A stretch of 64,000 nucleotides of DNA from an uncultured Bacteroidota bacterium (lineage in GTDB: Bacteria > Bacteroidota > Bacteroidia > Chitinophagales > Chitinophagaceae): positions 62,001 through 126,000 of the forward strand of contig CAIKYB010000016.1 of assembly GCA_903831575.1 (NCBI GenBank), written 5' to 3'. Numbering within the stretch: the stretch's first letter is position 1; each line of letters opens with the position of its first letter. Below the pieces are notes generated by a model. It searched no databases. It was not told the origin of the DNA and was given only the letters and a program-made list of their open reading frames with translations. Position numbers and translations under genes: made by a program. Positions 51,461 through 61,093 of this stretch are shown here, piece after piece.

Positions 51461-51799
51461 ATGAAAATTTTCTTCCTCTTGATAGGGATTACTTGTCTTC
51501 CCCTTTTTATGAAAGCACAGAATGACGTTAATATAAGTAACAAAATAGATACAGCTAAGACTATTTTAATTGTTGAAGCAGCTTGCGGACAATGTAAATT
51601 TGGAATGATAAAAAAAGGCTGCAATCTTGCAGTAAGAATTAATGGAAATGCCTATTTTGTCAGTGGTGCTAGTATTGACTCTTATGGTGACGCTCATGCA
51701 AAAGATGGTTTTTGCGAAGCTATAAGAATGGCTAAAGTGCAAGGAGAATTAATTGATACTTTTTTTAAAGTTTCTTATTTCGAATTAATAAAGCAATAA
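51461..51799 (+). CDS. small secreted protein, DUF6370-like
   Basis: 112 residues with a signal peptide (about 1-20, ending MKAQ). The mature part has the cysteine pattern EAACGQCKFGMIKKGCNLAV ... AKDGFCEAIR, which I recall as the DUF6370 layout. Function unknown; four conserved cysteines suggest metal binding or disulfides. First chromosomal gene beyond the island. Confidence 0.65.
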   Translation: MKIFFLLIGITCLPLFMKAQNDVNISNKIDTAKTILIVEAACGQCKFGMIKKGCNLAVRINGNAYFVSGASIDSYGDAHAKDGFCEAIRMAKVQGELIDTFFKVSYFELIKQ

Positions 51800-51907
51800 T
51801 TCAAGACTATTTGGCCCTACATTCTTTCATATAGTTACCTTACTTTAGCAGCAAGCATAAAGGAATTGAAAAATGATTAGAAATAATAAGCAACACAAAA
51901 AAATTTA

Positions 51908-52513
51908 ATGATTAAAAAGAAAATAAAACGTGCGTTACGAGTTTCACAATTTATTATATACAAAGAAACATTAGTTGACTTCAAAGAACAATTCTGTTCT
52001 TTTGTTGGAGCATTTTTTGGAATAGGAATAATTGCATTTCTTCAAAGTTATGTATTGGAAAAAAATGATGCCGTATTTCTTATAGCTTCTTTTGGAGCGT
52101 CTAGTGTTCTTCTTTATGGTGCCCATCAAAGTCCCTTAGCTCAACCAAGAAATTTAATTGGAGGGAATTTAATTTCAGCATTTATCGGTGTGACTATTTA
52201 TAAACTGTTACCCGATATTATATGGTTGACTGCTCCTCTTGCTGTTGCTCTTTCAATTGTAGTTATGCAAATTACAAAAACACTTCATCCTCCCGGAGGA
52301 GCGACTGCATTAATTGCAGTAATCGGTTCACAAAAGATAAAGATGTTGGGCTACTTTTATATTATTTCGCCAGTTTTGGCAGGCGCATTAATTCTATTAA
52401 TTGTAGCATTAATTTTTAACAACATTACTGCATACCGAAGATACCCAACAGACGAAAAATTTACAAATTCTATACTGCGAATATTTATTAAAAAGAAGAA
52501 AACGGACCTTTAA
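51908..52513 (+). CDS. HPP family membrane protein
   Basis: 201 residues with four to five membrane segments. The family signature LHPPGGATALIAVIGS is at about residues 125-140, and SFGASSVLLYGAHQSPLAQPRNLIGG precedes it. HPP proteins are integral membrane proteins, some of which carry nitrite in plant plastids and cyanobacteria; the bacterial substrate is not settled. Confidence 0.88.
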   Translation: MIKKKIKRALRVSQFIIYKETLVDFKEQFCSFVGAFFGIGIIAFLQSYVLEKNDAVFLIASFGASSVLLYGAHQSPLAQPRNLIGGNLISAFIGVTIYKLLPDIIWLTAPLAVALSIVVMQITKTLHPPGGATALIAVIGSQKIKMLGYFYIISPVLAGALILLIVALIFNNITAYRRYPTDEKFTNSILRIFIKKKKTDL

Positions 52514-52538
52514 TAAAAACAATATCACTTTTAAATTC

Positions 52539-53984
52539 CTATAATTTTTGAAACCTTGAAAAATACACATGGGTTGATGTATATATTCGAATGGAATAAA
52601 AACCTGATGGTAATCCAGAGATATTAAAGGTTAACAAATTATTTCCCGCAAGTCCTTGTTGCATTATCTGACTGACTAATACACCCTGTAAATTATATAT
52701 GAATGCATAGATAGGCATGGGTTGATTGAGTACAACATTTACATTAACTGTTGATTGTGCAGGATTGGGAAAAGATGCTAATGTTGGGTTAACTCCTACC
52801 GTTTTGCATGTATCACTTACGCATGGTAAAGATCCAGCAACATTTTTCTTGACTTTCAAACAAACAGAATAAAAACCAAAATTCGGAAACATATGAATAG
52901 GATTAAAGTCATGCGAAAAAGTGCCATCGCCAAAATACCAGGTGATAGAATCTGTGGAGTTTATATTGGTGGAGGTATTAATAAAATAAACTGTATTGTT
53001 TGAAAGGCTAGTGCCTGAATTTATTTGCCAGGTAAAGGATGCTTGTGTATTACAAGATGTTGGATTATTCACCTGCACTTGTATTTGGTGACAAATACTA
53101 TCCACACAATTTACACCCCCTATAACCTGACTTGTAATTATTTTTAAACAAATCGTATACAATCCTGATGTTGTATAGGTATGTGTTTGATTTGTTAATC
53201 CTGGATTTGCAATAGCGGGAGTACCATCACCAAAATTCCAAACACTATACACAGCAGTTGCAGAACCTGCACTCGAATTATTTATACATTCCACTACATT
53301 CAACTGGTTGTTAGAATAAACTGTTGTAAATGCTGCATGAACTGCACATGAAGTAGGTGCTGGAATATTCACAGTAATAGTCATGCAGGTATCTTTAGCA
53401 CAGGTATTGCTTACCGCTACATGCATACACACCTGGTACGTTCCTGAATGATTATAGGTATGTGTTGCACTATGGCCTGTTCCGCTCGTGCTGTCTCCAA
53501 AATTCCATGTTACAACAGACGCTGTATTTATAGGCGTACTTGTATTGGTAAATACAAAAACATTGTTCGTATTAGGTGATGAGGTAATTGTAAAATTCGG
53601 AGCAAAATTACAAGGATTAGGATTATTCACCTGCACTTGAATTTGATGACAAATACTATCCACACAATTCGCGATGGTTGTACCCGGAACTACTGAAATC
53701 ACTTTTACACAAATATTATACAAACCAGATGCTGTATAAGTATGACTAGGGTTGCTTAATCCAGATGTGTTTACCGTTGGTGAGCCGTCTCCAAAATTCC
53801 ATACACTATACACAACTATTGCACTATCTACTGTAGATGTATTCACACATTGAATTGCATTCAATTGGTTATTTACATATGTAGTTGTAAAACCTGCGTG
53901 AACATTGCACGGTTGATTTTGAGAAAAAGCGTTTTTAAAAAGAAATATCGAAGCAAATAAAAAGAAGAGGTGTAATTTTTTCAT
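52539..53984 (-). CDS. secreted PKD-repeat protein with T9SS sorting domain
   Basis: 481 residues: signal peptide (about 1-21), four PKD-like domains marked by YSVWNFGDG and TWNFGDS or TWYFGDG motifs with SHTYTASG-type ends, and a C-terminal type IX sorting domain (SFPNPAQSTVNVNV ... LPSGFYSIRIYT). Units 1 and 3 are close copies at protein and DNA level. Cysteines are frequent (CVDSICHQIQVQ). It is probably surface-exposed or released and adhesive in function; that part is inference. Confidence 0.88.
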   Translation of the reverse strand: MKKLHLFFLFASIFLFKNAFSQNQPCNVHAGFTTTYVNNQLNAIQCVNTSTVDSAIVVYSVWNFGDGSPTVNTSGLSNPSHTYTASGLYNICVKVISVVPGTTIANCVDSICHQIQVQVNNPNPCNFAPNFTITSSPNTNNVFVFTNTSTPINTASVVTWNFGDSTSGTGHSATHTYNHSGTYQVCMHVAVSNTCAKDTCMTITVNIPAPTSCAVHAAFTTVYSNNQLNVVECINNSSAGSATAVYSVWNFGDGTPAIANPGLTNQTHTYTTSGLYTICLKIITSQVIGGVNCVDSICHQIQVQVNNPTSCNTQASFTWQINSGTSLSNNTVYFINTSTNINSTDSITWYFGDGTFSHDFNPIHMFPNFGFYSVCLKVKKNVAGSLPCVSDTCKTVGVNPTLASFPNPAQSTVNVNVVLNQPMPIYAFIYNLQGVLVSQIMQQGLAGNNLLTFNISGLPSGFYSIRIYTSTHVYFSRFQKL

Positions 53985-54279
53985 TTTAAAAAATTTAAAT
54001 TACTGCAGTTTAATAAGATAATAAATTTAATAAATATTCTTGATACCCTTGATTAAAATTAAGTCCCCGTAAGGAATTTGTACACTAATTGAGCTATTGC
54101 AATATTACGGCAAGGTCTATTTTACTCAAGCTGTTTTCTTGTTATTATTTTACCCTGCATTTCACATCTATAAAAACTAACACCCATAACTATTTGTATA
54201 CTAGCCTACTGAAAAAAAATAATTTATAAAAAACAGCAAGCCATTATAAAATCTCAAAATAACTGCAGTATAATTCTAT
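53985..54279. other. intergenic stretch, nothing recognised
   Basis: About 300 bp between divergent genes. A/T-rich, with no open frame or strong hairpin that I can see. Confidence 0.5.
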
Positions 54280-54287
54280 TATCTTTG
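54280..54287 (+). promoter_or_regulatory. -7 element of the TPR protein gene
   Basis: TATCTTTG, 18 bases before the ATG at 54306, giving a leader of about 12 nt. Confidence 0.5.
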
Positions 54288-54305
54288 CAAACTAATATTT
54301 TGAAT

Positions 54306-54959
54306 ATGAAGTGGTTAACCTTATATATTAAATTCCGCCTTTGGATTGGTTTGGTGTTGTTAGCATTGGCTATTTATGTAAACATGCAAACAAGCTTCTG
54401 GCCTTCTTTTATATTGTATCTACTGGCGGCAATTTGCATTTTAGGACATTTTTTACTTGGTCCTATGCGCTTAATTCAATCCGCAATGGAAGCTGGAGAT
54501 ATGGTGGAAGCTAAAAAAATTGTTGATTCTATAAAGTTTCCAAGAATTTTAATTAAACCTATTCGTTCTGTTTATTATACCATTCAAGGCAATCTGGCAA
54601 TGGTTAATCAGGATTTTGCAGGAGCAGAAACGTTAATGAAAAAAGGTTTGTCATTAGGCGGTTCTTTAACCAAACAAGCCGAAGGTCCAAACTTACTTCA
54701 ATTGGGCATGTTGAGCATCCAGAAAGGAAACATGAAGCAAGGAGAATCTTATATCCGTCAAGCTATTCGTGCAGGATTACCTGATAGCGAAAATAATGCT
54801 GCTGCATATTTACAACTTTGCTCTATTATGATGAATAAAAGAGAATTTAGAGCCGCTAAAGAATATTTTAGAAAAGCTAAAGGATTCAAAGCTACTACGC
54901 CGCAAATTATAGATCAAATCAAGCAGATTGAAAAGTATATCACCAGAATGCCGGGTTAG
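54306..54959 (+). CDS. membrane-anchored TPR protein
   Basis: About 217 residues. Two hydrophobic segments at about 12-55 precede a TPR-like helical part (about 85-215: AGAETLMKKGLSLGG, QLGMLSIQKGNMKQGESYIRQAI, EFRAAKEYFRKAKGF). It probably assembles a complex at the inner membrane. The upstream codons from 54285 are unlikely because the ATG at 54306 follows the promoter. Confidence 0.75.
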   Translation: MKWLTLYIKFRLWIGLVLLALAIYVNMQTSFWPSFILYLLAAICILGHFLLGPMRLIQSAMEAGDMVEAKKIVDSIKFPRILIKPIRSVYYTIQGNLAMVNQDFAGAETLMKKGLSLGGSLTKQAEGPNLLQLGMLSIQKGNMKQGESYIRQAIRAGLPDSENNAAAYLQLCSIMMNKREFRAAKEYFRKAKGFKATTPQIIDQIKQIEKYITRMPG

Positions 54960-54992
54960 TTTTGGTTCAGAGATTGTTATTTCTTTTTCAAA

Positions 54993-55451
54993 TTAAAACA
55001 GACTTTCAGCTACCTTAAATCTGTAATCAAAGATTTCTTGAAGTTGCTTTTTTACAAATAAGGAGTGCGCAATATCACCAAGCTTCCAAAAAGGCAATTT
55101 GTAATGCACAATATCAGTCATTTCAACGCCTTCAGCGGTTTCTCTGAAATGATGCTGGTGATGCCACATCGCATAAGGACCGAAACGCTGCTCGTCGATA
55201 AAGTATTTCTTATCTACTACCTGAGTTATTTCAGTCATCCAATATAAAGGAATTCCCAGGATTGGTTTTACCTTATATTCTATAATCTGTCCGGCATACA
55301 TTTTTTCTCCGTGATGCTTGGAGACGATTTCAAACCCCAATTTTGAAGGCGTGATTTTTTGAAGATTCTTGGGACTGCTAAAAAAATCCCAGGCTTGGTC
55401 CATACTTATTTTTAATACTTGAACGGTTTTTAAGCTGTATACTTTACTCAT
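54993..55451 (-). CDS. SRPBCC family protein
   Basis: 152 residues with the START/Bet v1-like pattern: QVLKISMDQAWDFFSSPKNLQKITPSKLGFEI at the start and a C-terminal helix. WHHQHHFRE and the strand VEMTDIVHYKLPFWKLG fit the ligand-binding (COQ10/cyclase-like) branch. Its lipid or cofactor ligand is unknown. Confidence 0.8.
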   Translation of the reverse strand: MSKVYSLKTVQVLKISMDQAWDFFSSPKNLQKITPSKLGFEIVSKHHGEKMYAGQIIEYKVKPILGIPLYWMTEITQVVDKKYFIDEQRFGPYAMWHHQHHFRETAEGVEMTDIVHYKLPFWKLGDIAHSLFVKKQLQEIFDYRFKVAESLF

Positions 55452-55553
55452 AGAATTAAAACAATTATTTCTTGAAATTGTTCAATAGTTCTCTTGTCAA
55501 TTTTTAGCCAACAAACATCAAGAGTAATCAAAGAATTCAACTTTAAAATATTA

Positions 55554-55561
55554 TATCTTTG
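55554..55561 (+). promoter_or_regulatory. -7 element touching the helicase start
   Basis: TATCTTTG ends four bases before the ATG at 55566, implying a leaderless or near-leaderless mRNA. Confidence 0.55.
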
Positions 55562-55565
55562 AAAG

Positions 55566-58500
55566 ATGCCCACATATAAAGATAAACTCCAGGAAACTTT
55601 CAATAAAGAATATCAAAAATTAAATGACCAACAACGTAAAGCTGTTGATACTATTGAAGGACCCGTTATGGTTATAGCTGGACCTGGTACAGGGAAAACG
55701 CAAATTCTGGCGAGCAGGATCGGAAAGATTTTATTAGAGACTGATGCCAATCCCAACAATATTCTTTGTCTTACTTACACAGACGCAGGAGTGGTTGCTA
55801 TGCGTAAAAGATTACTTCAATTTATTGGGCCTGATGCCTACAAAGTAAATATTTATACTTTTCATGCTTTTTGTAATGATGTTATTCAGGATAATTTATC
55901 TCATTTTGAAAAAACAACACTTGATGCAATAACAGAATTGGAAAAAATTCAATTGTATAAAGAACTTATTGATACACTCCCTAAAAACCATTTGCTAAAA
56001 AGATATCGTGGTGATGTTTACTTTGAAGTAAAAGGATTGCAAGCGCTCTTCAGCTCTATGAAGAAAGAAGGATGGACATCGGTTTTTTTAAATGAAAGAA
56101 TTGATGCGTATTTAAAAGAGCTTCCTAATGATGAGGAATTTCTTTATAAAAAATCATCTGCTGGAAAATATAACAAAGGCGACTTGAAACCTCTGTATTA
56201 TGAAGAGGTTGAGAAAACTGAAAAACTTCGTGCTGCTGTAAATGAATTTGATCGTTTCAAAGACATGATGTCGAAAAAAAATAGATACGATTTTGAAGAC
56301 ATGATTAATTGGGTGATTAAAGCTTTTGAAGAAAATGCAAATCTATTGGCCAATTACCAAGAAAAATTTCAGTACGTTTTGGTAGATGAATACCAGGATA
56401 CAAGCGGTACACAAAATAAACTAGTTCAATTGTTAATCAACTATTGGACGATGCCAAATATTTTTGTGGTAGGCGATGACGACCAAAGTGTTTTTCGTTT
56501 TCAAGGAGCGAATGTTGAAAACATGCTTCAGTTTGCCACCACCTACAAAGACGATTTATTAAAAATTGTACTTACGAATAACTATCGTTCTACACAACCC
56601 ATTCTTGATATTTCAAAAACTTTAATAAATAAAAATACAGATCGGCTCGTTAATCAAATTGATGGATTAAGTAAAGAATTACTTTCATCTAATGACAACA
56701 TCAAACACTTGTCGCATCTTCCAATTATTTTGGAATATGAAACACAACGACATGAAATGATTGGCACAATTAAACAAATAGAAACATTGTTAAGCAAAGG
56801 TGTTTCTCCTGGAAAAATTGGCATTATTTATAAAGAAAATAAATATGGCGAAACACTTACACAATATTTTAATTTATTAAACATACCGGTATACACTAAA
56901 CGACATCTCAATGCTTTAGAATTACCATTGGTGAGGAAGATTGTATTACTGTTGAAATATCTCGCATCAGAACATTTTATTCCATATAGCGGTGATGCTA
57001 TGCTTTTCGAAATACTTCATTTTGATTGGTTTGCTGTTCCTCCAATAGAAGTCGCTAAGATTTCCATGCAAGTGGCAGACCGCAGATATAAAGAGAACAA
57101 AACTTCCATCCGTGCATTGCTTCAGGAAAAACAAAATTCTCCGGGAAAAGATTTATTTGATAAAGGACTAGAATCATCGTTGGCTAAAGCTTCTAATATT
57201 ATTGAAGGCCTGATTTCAAAAACAACCAATGCAACGGTCCAACAATTGTTTGAAAGCATTATTCGTGAAGTTGGCGTAATCGCAAAAATTATGCAAAGCG
57301 ATGATAAACACTGGCAATTGCAAATACTAACGGCGCTATTTGATTTTATTAAAGATGAAACACACCGCAATCCATTTATGAATATTCAGGAATTGACAAG
57401 TCTGGTTGAATTAATGGAAAAAGAAAGTATTGCGATTCCTTTGGTACAGGTAAGTGGAAGCGATAAAGGCGTAAACATCATGACGGCGCATGGTTCGAAA
57501 GGATTGGAATTTGAATATGTATTTGTGGTAGGAACCAATGCACAATTGTGGGAAAAGAAACCCAAAAGCAATAAAGGATATAAAATACCGAGCACCGTAT
57601 TTGCCTCCATCACTTCTACAAAAGACGACCAGGAATTAAGACGGCTTTTTTATGTAGCCCTTACAAGAGCCGAACAACATTTATATATTTCTTACAACAA
57701 ATTTAAATCGGATGGAAAAGAAATTGAACCATCTATGTTTATTGCAGAAATAAAAGAAGAACATGATTTACCCATTGAAAAAGTGGTCATAGACGCTACC
57801 GTTATGTCTGAATTTACGGCGCTTGATTTTGGAATAGGTGCCTCACCTGAAATAGCAAAGCTGGAAGATGATTTAATAGGCCCCATCTTAGATAAGTTTG
57901 TGATGAATGTAACTGCATTAAACAGTTATTTAAAATGTCCGCTTGGATTTTATTACAATAATTTTATTCGCATACCGTCCGCCAAAAAAGAAGCGACAGA
58001 GTTTGGATCAGCCGTGCATTATGCGTTGCAACTTTTATTTGATAAAATGGTTAATGATACCCAAAAGAAATTTCCTTCGGTAGATTCTTTTTTAGACTAT
58101 TTTAATTCTTACATGAATCGCCACAGAGAAAGTTTTTCTAAAGAGCAGTTCGAAAGAAGAATGGAATATGGACACGAAATATTGAATAATTATTACAATA
58201 CTTATGTTCAATCGTTTAATAAAGTAGTACTGATTGAACACAATATTAAAAATGTAGTTGTAGGAAATGTTCCTTTAAAAGGCAAACTGGATAAACTGGA
58301 GTTTGATGGCAAATCGATTAATGTTATTGATTATAAATCTGGTGACCCTGAAAAAGGATTGAAAAAAACAGCTGGTCCAACAGAAAAAGATCCTAATGGG
58401 GGTGACTATTGGAGACAAGCCGTTTTTTATAAAATATTAGTAGATAATAAAACCGATAAGGACTGGACAGTTATGAGTACAGAGTTTGATTTTATTGAAC

Positions 58501-58712
58501 CTGACAAGCAAAAAAAATACATCAAAAAGAAATTGGTTATTACGCCAGCGGATATCACGACGGTTACACAACAAATTACCAGCACCTGGGAAAAAATTCA
58601 AAACAGAGAATTTTATATTGGTTGTGGAAAGGAAGATTGCAATTGGTGTGATTTTGTAAAAACAAATAATCTTGCCATTGCACTGCATGATGAACAAAAT
58701 GAAGAAGAATAA
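55566..58712 (+). CDS. UvrD/Rep-type helicase fused to a PD-(D/E)XK nuclease
   Basis: 1048 residues. The helicase part has NDQQRKAVDT (Q motif), AGPGTGKTQ (Walker A, about 40), VDEYQDTS (Walker B), DDDQSVFRFQGA, NYRSTQPI and LRRLFYVALTRA. The C-terminal nuclease has LNSYLKCPLGFYY (Cys about 791), FGSAVHYALQ, KLDKLEF and VIDYKSG (about 918-924). Three late cysteines (CGKEDCNWC, about 1019-1027) with Cys 791 would hold a 4Fe-4S cluster as in AddB-like nucleases. Likely DNA repair or recombination. It is not paired with a second helicase subunit here. Confidence 0.9.
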   Translation: MPTYKDKLQETFNKEYQKLNDQQRKAVDTIEGPVMVIAGPGTGKTQILASRIGKILLETDANPNNILCLTYTDAGVVAMRKRLLQFIGPDAYKVNIYTFHAFCNDVIQDNLSHFEKTTLDAITELEKIQLYKELIDTLPKNHLLKRYRGDVYFEVKGLQALFSSMKKEGWTSVFLNERIDAYLKELPNDEEFLYKKSSAGKYNKGDLKPLYYEEVEKTEKLRAAVNEFDRFKDMMSKKNRYDFEDMINWVIKAFEENANLLANYQEKFQYVLVDEYQDTSGTQNKLVQLLINYWTMPNIFVVGDDDQSVFRFQGANVENMLQFATTYKDDLLKIVLTNNYRSTQPILDISKTLINKNTDRLVNQIDGLSKELLSSNDNIKHLSHLPIILEYETQRHEMIGTIKQIETLLSKGVSPGKIGIIYKENKYGETLTQYFNLLNIPVYTKRHLNALELPLVRKIVLLLKYLASEHFIPYSGDAMLFEILHFDWFAVPPIEVAKISMQVADRRYKENKTSIRALLQEKQNSPGKDLFDKGLESSLAKASNIIEGLISKTTNATVQQLFESIIREVGVIAKIMQSDDKHWQLQILTALFDFIKDETHRNPFMNIQELTSLVELMEKESIAIPLVQVSGSDKGVNIMTAHGSKGLEFEYVFVVGTNAQLWEKKPKSNKGYKIPSTVFASITSTKDDQELRRLFYVALTRAEQHLYISYNKFKSDGKEIEPSMFIAEIKEEHDLPIEKVVIDATVMSEFTALDFGIGASPEIAKLEDDLIGPILDKFVMNVTALNSYLKCPLGFYYNNFIRIPSAKKEATEFGSAVHYALQLLFDKMVNDTQKKFPSVDSFLDYFNSYMNRHRESFSKEQFERRMEYGHEILNNYYNTYVQSFNKVVLIEHNIKNVVVGNVPLKGKLDKLEFDGKSINVIDYKSGDPEKGLKKTAGPTEKDPNGGDYWRQAVFYKILVDNKTDKDWTVMSTEFDFIEPDKQKKYIKKKLVITPADITTVTQQITSTWEKIQNREFYIGCGKEDCNWCDFVKTNNLAIALHDEQNEEE

Positions 58713-58737
58713 AAAATTATGAATTAATAACATTGGT

Positions 58738-58745
58738 TATTTTTG
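58738..58745 (+). promoter_or_regulatory. -7 element of the Ig-like lipoprotein gene
   Basis: TATTTTTG, 24 bases upstream of the ATG at 58770. Confidence 0.45.
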
Positions 58746-58769
58746 CTGCTGCTGTTAAAGTTCAACTGA

Positions 58770-60155
58770 ATGAAAAAAGAAATTACTGGTTTATTTTGCC
58801 TACTTATTGTCGCTCATTTTATGATGATGCTGATAACAGGATGCGCTCAAATTGGTGCTCCAACCGGAGGCCCTCAAGATACAAGTGCACCTATTTTGAT
58901 TCGGTCTGTTCCTGAAAATAAAAAACTGAATTTTGCTGGAAATAAAATATCACTTACGTTTAATGAATATGTGGAACTGCAAGACATTGCAGCTAATGTA
59001 TTAATCTCGCCATTACAAAAAATTAATCCTTCGATTAACGGATCCCTCAAAACGGTAACTATAAAATTTAAAGACTCCTTATTACCAAATACAACCTATA
59101 CTATTAATTTTGGAAGCGCCATTAAAGATATTAATGAGGGTAATGTTTTAAATAATTTTACTTTTCTTTTTTCAACTGGAGCTAATATAGATTCTCTTAC
59201 TATCAAAGGAAAAGTGTTGATGGCGGAAAACGGAGCTATCGACAGTAGCTTATTGGTGCTTTTATATCGCAATGCCCCTGATAGCGCTGTTGCAACAAGA
59301 AGACCAAATTACATTACAAGAATCAAAGGTGACGGCAGCTATATATTTAATAATCTTCCTGCAGATAAATTCAAAGTGTTTGCTTTAAAAGACGGAGATG
59401 GCAATAAATGGTATAATGCTAAAACAGAAGTTTTTGCATTTAATAACGAAGAAATAGATACTAGAATTTCGGATAGTACTTCTCCTCTATATGCGTATGC
59501 TGAAACAAGTATATCGCCATCTGTTCCATTTGTAAAAAAAATTATAGAAAAGAAATTGGGTTATACCAGCAACATGATTTCGGAAGAACAAGACCTATTT
59601 GAACCACTGGAATTAACTTTCAATAACACTTTAAAAACGTTAAATAAAGATTCTATTATTTTATGTGACAGTAACTTTGTTTCAGTTTTACAAGGAACAC
59701 TTGTTATTGATAGCACAAGAAGAAAAATAACGATTGCAAATAAATGGCAACCCAAACAGGATTTACAACTTATTATTTTAAAAGGTGCAGTGGAAGATTC
59801 TAGTGGTAACAAACTTTTAAAGACCGATACTCTTCATTTTTATACAAAAAGTATCAACCAGTATGGCTCTTTAAAAATCACCTTTAAAAACATCGATCTG
59901 TCTAAACATCCACTAATGCAATTTATGGATGGCCAAATGGTGAAATTTGCTTTTCCTGTCCTTTCCAATATTTGGGAAAATAAAATGATGCTTCCTGGAG
60001 AATATGAAGTCAGGATATTATATGACGAAAACAACAATGGGGTATGGGATCCGGGAAATTACGAGAATAAAAAACAAGCCGAAAAAGGAATAACACTACC
60101 ACAGAAAATTTCCTTAAAAGCAGATTGGGAAAATGAAAGAGAATTTATGTTGTAA
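58770..60155 (+). CDS. Ig-like domain lipoprotein
   Basis: 461 residues. The signal with lipobox (MMLITGCAQIGAPTGG, cysteine about 25) is followed by a bacterial Ig-like domain (DTSAPILIRSVPENKKLNF ... NTTYTINFGSAIKDINEGN, about 40-135), a linker and a beta-rich C-terminal half with a CarboxypepD-like segment. The pattern GCAQIGAPTGGPQD followed by such an Ig domain is widespread in Bacteroidota. It is probably exposed at the outer membrane. Confidence 0.82.
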   Translation: MKKEITGLFCLLIVAHFMMMLITGCAQIGAPTGGPQDTSAPILIRSVPENKKLNFAGNKISLTFNEYVELQDIAANVLISPLQKINPSINGSLKTVTIKFKDSLLPNTTYTINFGSAIKDINEGNVLNNFTFLFSTGANIDSLTIKGKVLMAENGAIDSSLLVLLYRNAPDSAVATRRPNYITRIKGDGSYIFNNLPADKFKVFALKDGDGNKWYNAKTEVFAFNNEEIDTRISDSTSPLYAYAETSISPSVPFVKKIIEKKLGYTSNMISEEQDLFEPLELTFNNTLKTLNKDSIILCDSNFVSVLQGTLVIDSTRRKITIANKWQPKQDLQLIILKGAVEDSSGNKLLKTDTLHFYTKSINQYGSLKITFKNIDLSKHPLMQFMDGQMVKFAFPVLSNIWENKMMLPGEYEVRILYDENNNGVWDPGNYENKKQAEKGITLPQKISLKADWENEREFML

Positions 60156-60214
60156 AAAACAAGGCCTTCTAAATAAAAAGCATTGACAATTTCTTAATGC
60201 TAATAAGTAACAGT

Positions 60215-60222
60215 TATTTTTG
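60215..60222 (+). promoter_or_regulatory. -7 element touching recR
   Basis: TATTTTTG ends four bases before the ATG at 60227, implying a leaderless or near-leaderless recR mRNA. It also argues against the longer in-frame start at 60197. Confidence 0.55.
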
Positions 60223-60226
60223 CGCT

Positions 60227-60850
60227 ATGATTTTTTCTTCTTCTTTATTAGAAAATGCTGTTAATGAGTTTGCAAAGCTTCCGGGTATAGGAAAAAAAAC
60301 AGCTTTGCGTTTGGTACTGCATTTGGTAAAACAAAAAGAACAAGAAGTTTTACATTTCAGCGAAATTATTGCAGCAATGAGAAAAGAAATCAAATTCTGT
60401 ACCCGTTGTCATAATATTTCTGATAAAGAATTGTGTAATATTTGCAGCAACACTTCACGAAAACAAGATTTAATCTGTGTTGTTGAAACAATAAGAGATG
60501 TAATCGCTATTGAGAGTACACAACAATTTAATGGTACTTTTCATGTGCTCGGTGGCATCATTTCTCCTCTTGATGGAATTGGGCCAGAGCAGTTGAATAT
60601 TGAACCGCTCATCAATAGAGTGAATCATGAAAAAACACAAGAAATTATTTTTGCACTGAATCCAAATATTCAAGGTGATACTACTGTTTATTATATTGGT
60701 CGTAAATTAAAAGATTTCCCCGTAAAAATCACCACAATTGCAAGAGGCATTGCTTTTGGCGGTGAATTAGAATTCGCTGACGAAATGACTTTAGCTAAAA
60801 GTATCAGCAACAGAATCCCAATTGAAAATTATATTACATCTATCAGCTAA
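60227..60850 (+). CDS. recR: recombination protein RecR
   Basis: 207 residues from MIFSSSLLENAVNEF. The helix-hairpin-helix (FAKLPGIGKKTALRL), the four-cysteine zinc finger (CTRCHNISDKELCNIC) and the Toprim domain (VVETIRDVIAIE, HVLGGIISPLDGIGPEQL) are all present. RecR loads RecA with RecF and RecO. The length is normal for the family. Confidence 0.95.
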   Translation: MIFSSSLLENAVNEFAKLPGIGKKTALRLVLHLVKQKEQEVLHFSEIIAAMRKEIKFCTRCHNISDKELCNICSNTSRKQDLICVVETIRDVIAIESTQQFNGTFHVLGGIISPLDGIGPEQLNIEPLINRVNHEKTQEIIFALNPNIQGDTTVYYIGRKLKDFPVKITTIARGIAFGGELEFADEMTLAKSISNRIPIENYITSIS

Positions 60851-60890
60851 ATCAATCCTCTATTAGTTTTGAACTAATCGAATGATACTA

Positions 60891-60967
60891 TATCTTTGCA
60901 ACCATTGCATGGGCGGATTTGTTTATTGTTCACCCCCTGCAATATGATCATCACTGAACTAATAAAC
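60891..60967 (+). promoter_or_regulatory. promoter and leader pseudoknot of the methionine synthase operon
   Basis: TATCTTTG (60891-60898) is a -7 element predicting a start near 60903-60905. The transcript then begins with ATTGCA(T)GGG (60904-60913), which can pair with CCC-TGCAAT (60935-60943). The second stem GTTTATT-GTTCA (60921-60932) pairs with TGAAC-T-AATAAAC (60955-60967) over 12 bp with one bulged base. The two stems interlock as an H-type pseudoknot. The remaining leader of about 125 nt contains nothing else recognised. A riboswitch-like control is possible. Confidence 0.5.
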
Positions 60968-61093
60968 GGACTACATTTCCCCTCTTGTATTCGGATTTGC
61001 ACTACGTTTAATATTTTAGTTTCAATGGTCTACTGAATTTGATAGGTTTACCTGTTAAATTGATAAGGCTACTTAATTCTATAAACAGCTATA

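Noticed and set aside
53050-53960. CRISPR-like direct repeats
   Set aside because: The repeats are codon-level copies of PKD domains inside one secreted protein; spacing and length do not fit CRISPR. No CRISPR array or cas gene was seen in the window.
60891-60967. Known SAM-II or SAH riboswitch in front of metH
   Set aside because: The pseudoknot topology is similar, but the conserved core bases of those classes (such as GCUAAAAAGG in SAM-II) are not seen. Kept only as a candidate of unknown class.
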